Assembly: GCA_020444175.1 (NCBI GenBank)
Contig: JAHLLM010000009.1
Location: 1 to 64,000 of the forward strand
Direction of reading: 5' to 3'
Length of the DNA stretch: 64,000 nucleotides
From: Desulfobulbaceae bacterium
GTDB lineage: Bacteria > Desulfobacterota > Desulfobulbia > Desulfobulbales > SURF-16
The notes below the pieces were generated by a model, which was not told where the DNA came from, did not search any database, and saw only the letters and a list, made by a program, of their open reading frames with translations. This document shows, in pieces, positions 15,722-23,760 of this stretch (position 1 is its first letter; every line of letters begins with the position of its first letter). The position numbers were made by a program, and so were the translations under genes.

Positions 15722-17458
15722 TTATTCTCCTGAATCTTCCTGTTTTTCTTGATTACTAAGCTCAGACTTGAGCAAATCACCAAGCGTGGAAGGACCTGCA
15801 GCAGCCTGCTCCTTCTGGTATTCTTCTATGGTCGAATCACTATCATCAGTAAGAGCCTTGATAGAAAGACCTATTTTCCTATCCTTGGCAGAAACACTGA
15901 TAACCTTTGTTTCGATAGCATCGCCGACATTATACATGCCAACTGGAGTATTGATTTTGTCCTTACTGATTTCAGAAACATGGACAAGACCTTCAATACC
16001 CTCTTCCACCTCTACAAAAATACCAAAGTCGGTAACGTTGGTAATAGAGCCTTGAACAGATGCACCAACAGGATATTTTTCCACTGTCTGCTGCCAAGGA
16101 TCAGGAGTAAGCTGTTTGATACCTAAAGAGAAACGCTCATGTTCACGATCAATCTTCAGAACTACAGCCTGAATTGTCTGTCCTTTAGAATATTTCTCAG
16201 AAGGATGTTTAATACGTTCGGTCCACGATAAATCGGATACATGAATTAGACCGTCAATACCTTCCTCAATTCCGATAAAAATACCAAAATCAGTAATATT
16301 TTTAATCTTGCCTTCAATGATTGATCCGACAGGATAATTTTCAGTAACAAGATCCCATGGGTTAGGCTGTAATTGCTTCATGCCGAGAGAAATACGCTTG
16401 GCATCAACATCAATATTAAGTACTGACACCTCAATTTCATCGCCAACAGAAACGATTTTAGAAGGATGCCTGGTCTTCTTGGACCAAGACATTTCAGAAA
16501 CATGGACAAGACCTTCAACGCCTTCTTCCAGTTCTGCAAAAACGCCATAATCAGTAATACTGACAACCTTGCCCACAGTGCGTGATCCAACAGGATATTT
16601 TTCTTCAACTATTGACCAAGGATCAGATTTGAGCTGTTTGACACCGAGTGAAACTTTATCGGTTTCTTTGTCATATTTGAGAACCTTTACTTCTATCTCC
16701 TGGCCAACTTTAAAAAGTTTGGAAGGATGTGAAACACGTCCCCAGGAAAGATCGGTTATATGACACAATCCGTCAAGACCACCGAGGTCTATAAATACAC
16801 CATAATCTGTAATATTTGTAATGGAACCCGAGACAACAGATCCCTCTTCCAAACTTGTACGCATGGCTTCACGGAGTTTCTGACGTTCTGCTTCAAGTAT
16901 TGCACGACGCGAAATGACAACATTATTGCGTTTACGATTATATTTTAAAATCTTGAAGTCGAAAGTCTCACCAATCATACTGTCAAGATCTTTAACTGGA
17001 CGTAGGTCAATTTGTGAATAAGGAAGAAAAGCAGGCACTCCAATATCAACGGAAAGACCACCTTTAACGCGGTTATCAATTCTTCCCTGTATAGTACCGT
17101 CAGCTTCCTGAATACTGGCAATATCTTCCCATACTTTGATGCCTATCGCTTTTTCACGTGACAGTCGAAGGCCTCCTTCGGCTTCACGCTTTTCGACAAA
17201 AACATCAAAAACATCACCAACTTTTACTTCAATTTTTTCGCCTTCACTTTTAAATTCACTTAAAGAAATTTCGCTTTCTGACTTGTCGCCTATATCAATA
17301 ACAGCAAAATTATCACTTAAGTCAATTATTGTTCCCTCAACGACATCTCCGACATTTGCAACATTTAATTGCTCATCATTAAAGAGCTCTGCAAAGCTCA
17401 TTCCTTCTTCGACAGCTTCAAAGCTGTCCTGTTTAGTTTCTGTTTCATTGTTACCCAT
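15722..17458 (-). CDS. rpsA: 30S ribosomal protein S1
   Basis: A 578-residue mRNA-binding ribosomal protein with six S1 (OB-fold) repeats. Repeats 3-6 are the regular ones, each ending in an ISLGMKQLQPNPW-like joint and containing TDYGVFIDLGGLDGL or TDFGIFV motifs; the first two are the divergent ribosome-docking repeats. The ATG at 17458 follows a GGAGGA ribosome binding site, whereas the longer frame to 17524 has none. A TTGACG-like element lies about 125 nt upstream (17580-17585, minus strand), but no convincing -10 goes with it. The cmk gene that often precedes rpsA is absent. Confidence 0.96.
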   Translation of the reverse strand: MGNNETETKQDSFEAVEEGMSFAELFNDEQLNVANVGDVVEGTIIDLSDNFAVIDIGDKSESEISLSEFKSEGEKIEVKVGDVFDVFVEKREAEGGLRLSREKAIGIKVWEDIASIQEADGTIQGRIDNRVKGGLSVDIGVPAFLPYSQIDLRPVKDLDSMIGETFDFKILKYNRKRNNVVISRRAILEAERQKLREAMRTSLEEGSVVSGSITNITDYGVFIDLGGLDGLCHITDLSWGRVSHPSKLFKVGQEIEVKVLKYDKETDKVSLGVKQLKSDPWSIVEEKYPVGSRTVGKVVSITDYGVFAELEEGVEGLVHVSEMSWSKKTRHPSKIVSVGDEIEVSVLNIDVDAKRISLGMKQLQPNPWDLVTENYPVGSIIEGKIKNITDFGIFIGIEEGIDGLIHVSDLSWTERIKHPSEKYSKGQTIQAVVLKIDREHERFSLGIKQLTPDPWQQTVEKYPVGASVQGSITNVTDFGIFVEVEEGIEGLVHVSEISKDKINTPVGMYNVGDAIETKVISVSAKDRKIGLSIKALTDDSDSTIEEYQKEQAAAGPSTLGDLLKSELSNQEKQEDSGE

Positions 17459-17684
17459 TAAACTAGTTCCTCCTTGGCCGATTTTGAAAAAAAACTTTAT
17501 ACCAGAGACAGGGAGGAAAAACAACTTTAAATAAAAGAATTAACGAAAAAAAAGAATAAAAAAGAGCCAATTCGACAAACGTCAAATCAATGAGTTATGA
17601 ACCAAAGCAAACGACAAGGGAGAAGGGTACCGCCCCGACAGCCTCCAACTCCCTTAATATGTTAAAAAAATAAAATAAGAAAGT

Positions 17685-18107
17685 TCACGATAAAGAAAAA
17701 TAATCACGAACAATGTCTGAATGATCAAAGACCAGGACAGGAAGAGTATCTGAAGTAAATATTCCTGCATCAAGAGCATCGTCGGCAGGGAGCAATTGGC
17801 CACGTCCTGAAGCGATAAAAACGGTAGTTATTGTATGCAGGCGGGAATCGCGACTCGGGTCAGAGTAAGTATGCAATTGACGGATTAGAGTAACATCAAG
17901 ACCGGTTTCTTCCTTGGCCTCACGCACAGCTGCCTGCTCAAGGGACTCTCCATAATCAACAAATCCTCCGGGCAAGGCCCATCCTAATGGTGGATTTTTC
18001 CTGGAAATAAGCACAATGCCACCATCAATCTCGATAATGATATCAACAGTTGGCACTGGATTCCTGTATACATTTATAGATTTACGGCAATGTGGGCAGT
18101 GCATCAA
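17685..18107 (-). CDS. NUDIX hydrolase
   Basis: A 140-residue NUDIX hydrolase. The Nudix box is complete: [12 protein letters not shown] running into REAKEETGL, positions about 46-68, with the metal-binding glutamates REAKEE. An N-terminal CPHC pair (residues 4-7) hints at a half zinc ribbon, as in NADH pyrophosphatase-like or ADP-ribose pyrophosphatase-like members; the substrate is not assignable. It overlaps the upstream HAD gene by 4 nt (ATGA). Confidence 0.87.
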   Translation of the reverse strand: MMHCPHCRKSINVYRNPVPTVDIIIEIDGGIVLISRKNPPLGWALPGGFVDYGESLEQAAVREAKEETGLDVTLIRQLHTYSDPSRDSRLHTITTVFIASGRGQLLPADDALDAGIFTSDTLPVLVFDHSDIVRDYFSLS

Positions 18108-18685
18108 AGATCAATCCTTTTTCTAAGTTCTTGCCAACAATCTACGGCAAGAAAACTATGACGGCCCTGATTCCAGGGGTGACTAAACACAACAGGAGAA
18201 AATCCTGCCAGGGCAAGCTGCTTGCAGGTATGCACCCTGTCATCAACAAAATACTGAAGACCAAGATTTGCGACATGCTGAACCTTACAATCATGGTCGC
18301 CCATGGCCACAAGGTGAGACTTAGCATATGTAGCGGAAGGCAGAATATCACGCAACCAGTTATCAATCGGCTCCTCAAAGGGCCGAGCAGTTATAAAGGT
18401 TAAGGGAGCGTGATTCGCAAGCTCCGTGAGGACCGTTACGGAATGGGGCATAGGCTTGAGTTTATTTTCAAGTGGAAATTTAAGAAGACGGTCAAATATT
18501 TCAGTAATAATTGAGGAATCAACAGACAAACATTTCTCAACCTCAAACGAAGTAATGTATTCGGGCAGTACGCGGACATTGTAATCTTCAAGAGCCAGGC
18601 GGATGAAAGCTTCCATCGTGTCGGCAACGACACAGTCAATGTCGAAACCGATAAGCTCTGGTTTTATTGTAAAATTATTTCTCAT
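18104..18685 (-). CDS. HAD-type 5'-nucleotidase-like hydrolase
   Basis: A 193-residue haloacid-dehalogenase-fold protein. Motif I is [10 protein letters not shown] (DxD nucleophile pair), motif II is TFITARP, and the metal site is FVDDRVHTC. The layout resembles the 5'(3')-deoxyribonucleotidase/NT5C group more than phosphoglycolate phosphatases. The overlap with the NUDIX gene suggests a joint role in nucleotide clean-up, which is inference. Confidence 0.78.
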   Translation of the reverse strand: MRNNFTIKPELIGFDIDCVVADTMEAFIRLALEDYNVRVLPEYITSFEVEKCLSVDSSIITEIFDRLLKFPLENKLKPMPHSVTVLTELANHAPLTFITARPFEEPIDNWLRDILPSATYAKSHLVAMGDHDCKVQHVANLGLQYFVDDRVHTCKQLALAGFSPVVFSHPWNQGRHSFLAVDCWQELRKRIDL

Positions 18686-19253
18686 CCCACTCCAAAATGC
18701 TTAATGGAATCGTAAAAAATACGACTTCACCAGGTTCAGGCCTTCTTAAATATTAGATTTGTCACGTTGTTCAGATTCGTTTAGAGACTACTTGCAAGAC
18801 AATCAATGTCTGGAAAATGTGCCCAAAATACTGAAGCTGCCCTTTTACCAACGGAAGAGCAACTAGCTCCTTGCAAGTCGACAAAGGTTGAATGTTTCAA
18901 CACGAACCCTTGAAAAGGTTCACAACTAAAAAATGAAAAAATACCACAATTACAGTCAAGAGAGCAATGCTTCTCTTGACAAACTGGGGCAAGCCGGGCA
19001 TAGTCGCAAAACACATTGATAAATTTTAAAGCTTCAATATGAAATTAACACAGCACGTTTTTCATTGTTGATTAAAAAACATACTAAGTCTTAAAAACTC
19101 ACATCCCAGCCCAGCAAGTTGCTATTGACGAATTCCCGTAAGCTGAGACTACAACGGCTCATCTCCCCAAGCGAAACGTTAAGCACAAATAAGGTATGGA
19201 GTAGTTTTTTGAAAAGACATATAACAAATACGCTCTTACTATAAATATAAAAA
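18686..19253. other. 568-nt intergenic stretch with several hairpins, no recognised gene
   Basis: No protein gene is convincing. Between 18790 and 18980 there are four inverted repeats: 18790-18798 with 18870-18878 (9 bp), 18887-18892 with 18896-18901 (6 bp, 3-nt loop), 18904-18908 with 18917-18921 (5 bp plus inner pairs), and 18955-18963 with 18972-18980 (9 bp perfect). The density suggests a structured RNA or a degraded mobile element; I could not match it to tmRNA, RNase P, SRP or 6S RNA. The remaining 19000-19253 is AT-rich with nothing recognisable. Confidence 0.45.
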
Positions 19254-20219
19254 ATGAAATTGCCCCCTCTGACCATAGGCCCCTATACGGCTCCCATTCC
19301 ACTCCTACAAGGTGGAATGTCAATTCGTGTTTCAACATCATCACTTTCCGCTCCTGTTGCTGAATGCGGAGGCATTGGAATAATCGGCGGCTCCGCTCTT
19401 CCTGTCGATGAACTGAAAGCAGATATACTGAAAGCCAAAAGCATGACCAAAGGAATTATTGCGGTAAACATCATGTTTGCCATGAAAAATTTCTATAACT
19501 TGGTTAAGGGCTCCATCGATGCCGGTGTTGACATGATCGTCACCGGAGCGGGATTTTCAAGAGATATTTTTAAAATCGGCAAAGAAAGCAACACACCTAT
19601 CGTGTCAATTGTTTCCTCGCCGGCATTTGCCAGACTGGCAGAAAAACTCGGCGCTGCCGCAATTATTGTGGAGGCAAAAGAAGCAGGCGGCCACCTGGGA
19701 ACCGATATTTCCCTGCGCGACCTCTTTCCTGAGATACGCAAGGTGGTAAAAAAAGTCCCGCTTATTGCGGCAGGCGGTATAACAAATGGCTATGAAATGG
19801 CTGAGTTGATGGACAAGTACGGAGCTGATGGCGTCCAGATTGCCACCCGATTTGTTCTCACCAAAGAATGCGCTGTTTCAGATGAATTCAAGCAGGCCCT
19901 CCTCAATGCCAAAAAAGAAGACGTTGTACTGACAAGCTCACCTGTTGGTATGCCGGGAAGGGCAATCAATACCCCTTTTGTACAAAAACTGGCAAAAGGA
20001 GAGGTTGATAAAACCAAAGAGTGCCTGTACAAATGTCTGAAAAAATGCGACCATCATTACTGCATCAGCGAACGACTGATGAAGGCCCATGACGGAAACT
20101 ATGAAGACGGTCTCTTTTTTTCAGGGGAAAACGTCTACAAAATGAAAGATATTTTGTCAGTGCAAGAGGTTTTTGATCAATTTGTGTCCCAGGCAGAATC
20201 TGTATATAAAGAATCCTGA
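19254..20219 (+). CDS. NAD(P)H-dependent flavin oxidoreductase (nitronate monooxygenase-like)
   Basis: A 321-residue FMN-binding TIM barrel of the 2-nitropropane dioxygenase/FabK family. Seen are the N-terminal PIPLLQGGMSIRVS, AGGHLGTD, and the phosphate-binding PLIAAGGITNG and ADGVQIATRFVLT. A Cys-rich C-terminal element (CLYKCLKKCDHHYCIS) is typical of a subgroup in anaerobes and may bind metal or an Fe-S cluster; its role is unknown. The reaction could be nitronate oxidation, enoyl-ACP reduction or another flavin-dependent step. Confidence 0.85.
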   Translation: MKLPPLTIGPYTAPIPLLQGGMSIRVSTSSLSAPVAECGGIGIIGGSALPVDELKADILKAKSMTKGIIAVNIMFAMKNFYNLVKGSIDAGVDMIVTGAGFSRDIFKIGKESNTPIVSIVSSPAFARLAEKLGAAAIIVEAKEAGGHLGTDISLRDLFPEIRKVVKKVPLIAAGGITNGYEMAELMDKYGADGVQIATRFVLTKECAVSDEFKQALLNAKKEDVVLTSSPVGMPGRAINTPFVQKLAKGEVDKTKECLYKCLKKCDHHYCISERLMKAHDGNYEDGLFFSGENVYKMKDILSVQEVFDQFVSQAESVYKES

Positions 20220-20349
20220 TTCTTCTGCTTCACGGCGAATCTTCTTCTTGGCCGCTTTGTCTTTCGTCACGAAGCTGCAGTTTGTAATATGTCCTTTACC
20301 AGCCTGGTTGAAACGTAATCCCCTGCCTGCTTCACCAATTTTCTAGTCT

Positions 20350-21675
20350 ATGACACACAATACAGCTGAATGCACCCGTTCTACAAATGACCCCGAACCA
20401 CGCATTGTCAATGCTTCAAATCATCCTCTTTCCTCGAAAGATATAGACAGAGATGCCTTAAAGGTTCTTTCCAAGCTCCACAAGGCCGGACACGCGGCAT
20501 ATCTTGTCGGCGGCGGTGTCCGTGATCTTTATCTGGGGAAAACTCCCAAAGATTTTGACATCAGCACAGATGCCAGACCTGGACAACTTCGTAAACTTTT
20601 CCGTAACAGTCGAACCATTGGTCGCCGTTTCCGCCTTGTCCAGGTCTTTTTTCCCGGGGATAAAATAATCGAGGTGTCCACCTTTCGATGCCGCAGCGAA
20701 TACGATCTGAATGGCGAAGATGCGGTTCTTGCCGCCAATAATACCTTCGGCAGCCTGGCAGACGACGCATTTCGGCGTGACCTGACCATTAACTCCCTTT
20801 TTTTTGATATTCAGGATGAAACAATAATTGATTACACCGGTGGAGTAGCTGACCTGGATAATGAAATTATTCGCATTGTCGGGGACCCTGAGAGGAGGAT
20901 AACCAGGGACCCTGTACGCATGATGCGCGCCATACGGCATGCCGCACGCAGTAAATTCACCATCGAAGAGACAACCTGGCAGGCCATTGTCCACAATCAG
21001 GAGAAACTGCACCTCTGCCCGGTATCAAGAATCAGGGATGAACTCATGAAAGACCTGCGTGGCGGGGCATGTGCTCAGTGGCTCGAACTTACTCTTAAAA
21101 GCAGGCTTTTTTTCGTGCCCTTCCCTTTTTATGCTGAAGTTATTGAAGAAAGTGATGACGCACGAAAACTTCTTATACATATTTTCGAGGTTATTGACCG
21201 GCTGCACAATGCAAAGCAGTATATACCGGACTCCCTGCTTCTTGGCCTTCTGCTCATTCCCTGGGCTCAAAAAAACTACCCGGAAATGACCGGCAAAGTT
21301 AAATCAGGAGACTTTTACACCCTGTCACGCACGATAAAAAATGAACTGGGTACAATTCTCAGTCACCTGAATATTAAAAGAGCAACCAAGGAAAATATAG
21401 CCTCTTTTATTTCCCGCCTCAATCTTTTTGCAGTAAACGACAAAGACGGTCACTGGCCCAAATGGCTTATTAAAAAAAGTTATTACAAAGAAAGCTCACA
21501 ATTTTATATGATTTATCGTGAAGCGACCGGCGGCAAGCCGGTCTCTGGCCTGAAACTCTCTCTGCCTCACAAGAAAAAAGCAAGACCACAAAAACGCTCG
21601 GCTCGAAAAAAGGGGCGCGGTCCCTCTTTTGCCCAAAAAGGACAAAAGGGCGGCGTCTTCGGATTGAGGAAATAA
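20350..21675 (+). CDS. pcnB: Poly(A) polymerase / tRNA nucleotidyltransferase family, PcnB type
   Basis: A 441-residue class II nucleotidyltransferase. The head shows AYLVGGGVRDLYLGKTPKDF with the catalytic DFD, then GRRFRLVQVFF, and RRDLTINSLFFD; the PcnB-like neck reads RITRDPVRMMRAIRHAAR. A strongly basic tail (GPHKKKARPQK-like, RSARKKGRG) matches bacterial poly(A) polymerases that promote RNA decay rather than CCA-adding enzymes. It is followed after 2 nt by bioB. Confidence 0.9.
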   Translation: MTHNTAECTRSTNDPEPRIVNASNHPLSSKDIDRDALKVLSKLHKAGHAAYLVGGGVRDLYLGKTPKDFDISTDARPGQLRKLFRNSRTIGRRFRLVQVFFPGDKIIEVSTFRCRSEYDLNGEDAVLAANNTFGSLADDAFRRDLTINSLFFDIQDETIIDYTGGVADLDNEIIRIVGDPERRITRDPVRMMRAIRHAARSKFTIEETTWQAIVHNQEKLHLCPVSRIRDELMKDLRGGACAQWLELTLKSRLFFVPFPFYAEVIEESDDARKLLIHIFEVIDRLHNAKQYIPDSLLLGLLLIPWAQKNYPEMTGKVKSGDFYTLSRTIKNELGTILSHLNIKRATKENIASFISRLNLFAVNDKDGHWPKWLIKKSYYKESSQFYMIYREATGGKPVSGLKLSLPHKKKARPQKRSARKKGRGPSFAQKGQKGGVFGLRK

Positions 21676-21677
21676 GA

Positions 21678-22598
21678 GTGGTATTATCTCAAAGTCAACT
21701 CACTGGTTTGCGAAATCTTTCCTGCCGCCAGCTTATGGCTCAAGCCCTGGAGGTCAAACTGGCAAGCAGAGGAAAAAAATTCTCTCTTTGCTCCATCATT
21801 AACGCCAAATCAGGGAAATGCAGTGAGGACTGCAGGTTCTGCACCCAGTCAGCCCATTACAAAACAGACACTCCAGTTTATCCTTTACAAAAAACAGATG
21901 AAATTGTAGCTGCGGCTAAACAGGCTAAAGACGACGGTGCCAGTCATTTTTCCATTGTCGCAAGCGGCAGAGGAATTGAGAAAAAAAGCCTGGCCAAACT
22001 GGCGGAAATTATCTCCTCAATCATCGAAAAAGCCGACATTCAAGTATGCGCTTCCCTCGGAATAGGCACATTGAGCGACTTCGAGGAACTGAAAAAAGCC
22101 GGGTTAAGCCGCTATCACCACAACCTTGAGACATCCAAGGAATTTTTCCCTAAAGTAGTTTCCACCCACAGTTTCCATGAAAGAGAAGAAACCATTAAGG
22201 CAGCCCAACAAGCGGGTCTTGAGGTTTGCGCAGGCGGGATAATAGGTCTTGGCGAAAGCGAAGAAGACAGAATTTCCATGGCATTAACCCTTGCAGACCT
22301 TCAGGTGGATTCCGTGCCTTTAAATATTCTCGTGCCTCTTCCCGGCACTCCGTTTGAAAAAATTCCGCGCCTGCAAAGCAACGAAATTCTCCGCACCATA
22401 GCTCTTTTTCGCATCATACTTCCCAATATCCCTTTACGTCTGGCTGCAGGCAGGGAATCTGCACTCTCCGACTTTCTCAGCTCGGCTTTTCTGGCTGGAG
22501 CTGACGGCATGATGATAGGTGGCTACCTGACCCAGCGCGGCCGAAGTGCTGCCGCAGATCGCCAGTTTGTTCAACAAATTGTCAAGTTATGGGAATGA
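21678..22598 (+). CDS. bioB: Biotin synthase
   Basis: The radical SAM enzyme that inserts sulfur into dethiobiotin. The 4Fe-4S motif is Cys48-Cys52-Cys55 (CSEDCRFC), and ETSKEFF, GGIIGLGESEEDR and VPLNILVPLPGTPF are typical. The start is GTG at 21678, with GAGGAA about 9 nt upstream inside the end of pcnB. At 306 residues it is slightly short but complete. It is followed 4 nt later by bioF; bioA, bioD, bioC and bioH are not in the window. Confidence 0.95.
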   Translation: MVLSQSQLTGLRNLSCRQLMAQALEVKLASRGKKFSLCSIINAKSGKCSEDCRFCTQSAHYKTDTPVYPLQKTDEIVAAAKQAKDDGASHFSIVASGRGIEKKSLAKLAEIISSIIEKADIQVCASLGIGTLSDFEELKKAGLSRYHHNLETSKEFFPKVVSTHSFHEREETIKAAQQAGLEVCAGGIIGLGESEEDRISMALTLADLQVDSVPLNILVPLPGTPFEKIPRLQSNEILRTIALFRIILPNIPLRLAAGRESALSDFLSSAFLAGADGMMIGGYLTQRGRSAAADRQFVQQIVKLWE

Positions 22599-22602
22599 AA
22601 CC

Positions 22603-23760
22603 ATGGACGATCTTAGCTGGCTCACTGCGCAGCAGATAAAGGGCAATTTACGCCGCCTCATACCAGTGGAAAGAAACCCCGGCGGCCTCCTTTCACTTTC
22701 AGGCAAAAAAGCCTCCCCACTTCTTGATTTTTCTTCCAATGATTACCTGGCACTGTCCACCCATCACGAGGTCATCAGCTCCAGTCGACGCTACCTGGAG
22801 CTTGCCGGCAGCGGTGCCGGAGCAGCCAGGCTTATGAGTGGCAATCTGGCCATGTATGACAAACTGGAAAAAAAAGTGGCAGAACTGAAAGGACAGGAAT
22901 CGGCCCTTCTTTTCGGCAGTGGCTACATGGCAAACTGCGGGGTCATTCCGGCCCTTGTCGGCAGAGGCGATGTCATTTTCACTGACCGCTTAAACCACGC
23001 CAGCATCTATGACGGTTGCCTTCTTTCCCGAGCCAAACTTGTCCGCTTTCACCATAATGACATGAATCACCTTGAAGAGCAGCTTGGCAAACACCGAGGA
23101 CATGGGAAAGCTCTCATAATTGTTGAATCACTCTATTCCATGGACGGCGATCGCTGTCCGTTAAGAGACGTTGTGCAGCTCAAAGAAAAGTACCAATGCC
23201 TTCTCATGGTGGATGAAGCACATGCCACTGGAGTTTTTGGAAAAAACGGAGGTGGCATCATTGAAGAGGAAGGAGTGGCGGACAAGGTGGACATAGCCAT
23301 GGGCACCTTTGGCAAAGCACTGGGAAGCTATGGAGCATACATCGCGGCATCGGAAAAACGGGTCCAGTATCTTATCAACAGGGCCAGAACCTTTATCTAC
23401 TCCACAGGACTGCCTCCCTCGGTGATAGGCGCCTCGCTTGCCGGCATCAAGATCACACAGGAGCAACCGCAATTGCGAAGAGAACTCCATGAAAAGGTCG
23501 CCCTTTTTAAAGCAGCTCTGCAGCAAGCTGGAGTTACAGATACGGGGCCGTCCCAGATAATCCCCATTCTCATAGGCGAAAGTGCAAAGGCCGTGGATCT
23601 TGCTGAAAAACTCCGGGAAATGGGAATTTTTGCCACTGCTGTACGCCCCCCTACCGTGCCAGATGGAACGGCCCGCTTACGCTTTTCAATAACCCGTCAT
23701 TTGAGCGACGAAGCACTGGAACAGACTGCCGCATCCTTAGTGAGCGCTCTGGGGATGTGA
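22603..23760 (+). CDS. bioF: 8-amino-7-oxononanoate synthase
   Basis: A PLP-dependent alpha-oxoamine synthase of about 385 residues that condenses pimeloyl-ACP/CoA with alanine in biotin synthesis. Seen are FSSNDYLALS, GSGAGAARLMSG, VDEAHATGVFG with the PLP-contacting aspartate, and the Schiff-base lysine in GTFGKALGSYG. The ATG at 22603 is preferred; the open frame reaches back to 22546 inside bioB. The last 24 nt overlap the end of the convergent histidine kinase gene. Confidence 0.94.
   Translation: MDDLSWLTAQQIKGNLRRLIPVERNPGGLLSLSGKKASPLLDFSSNDYLALSTHHEVISSSRRYLELAGSGAGAARLMSGNLAMYDKLEKKVAELKGQESALLFGSGYMANCGVIPALVGRGDVIFTDRLNHASIYDGCLLSRAKLVRFHHNDMNHLEEQLGKHRGHGKALIIVESLYSMDGDRCPLRDVVQLKEKYQCLLMVDEAHATGVFGKNGGGIIEEEGVADKVDIAMGTFGKALGSYGAYIAASEKRVQYLINRARTFIYSTGLPPSVIGASLAGIKITQEQPQLRRELHEKVALFKAALQQAGVTDTGPSQIIPILIGESAKAVDLAEKLREMGIFATAVRPPTVPDGTARLRFSITRHLSDEALEQTAASLVSALGM

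Noticed and set aside
17616-17660. AAGGGAG/CTCCCTT inverted repeat between the NUDIX gene and rpsA as a terminator
   Set aside because: Only 7 bp with a 26-nt loop and no T-run; too weak to call.
18781-19014. A 77-codon minus-strand frame with eight cysteines
   Set aside because: The cysteines coincide with hairpin sequence, there is no ribosome binding site, and it resembles no Cys-rich family. Kept only as part of the structured intergenic region.
18686-19253. 6S RNA or tmRNA gene
   Set aside because: The hairpins do not form a single long 6S-type rod that I could draw, and no tmRNA ends or tag frame were seen.
20458-21012. A 184-codon minus-strand frame
   Set aside because: Antisense to the catalytic part of pcnB, which is clearly coding on the plus strand.
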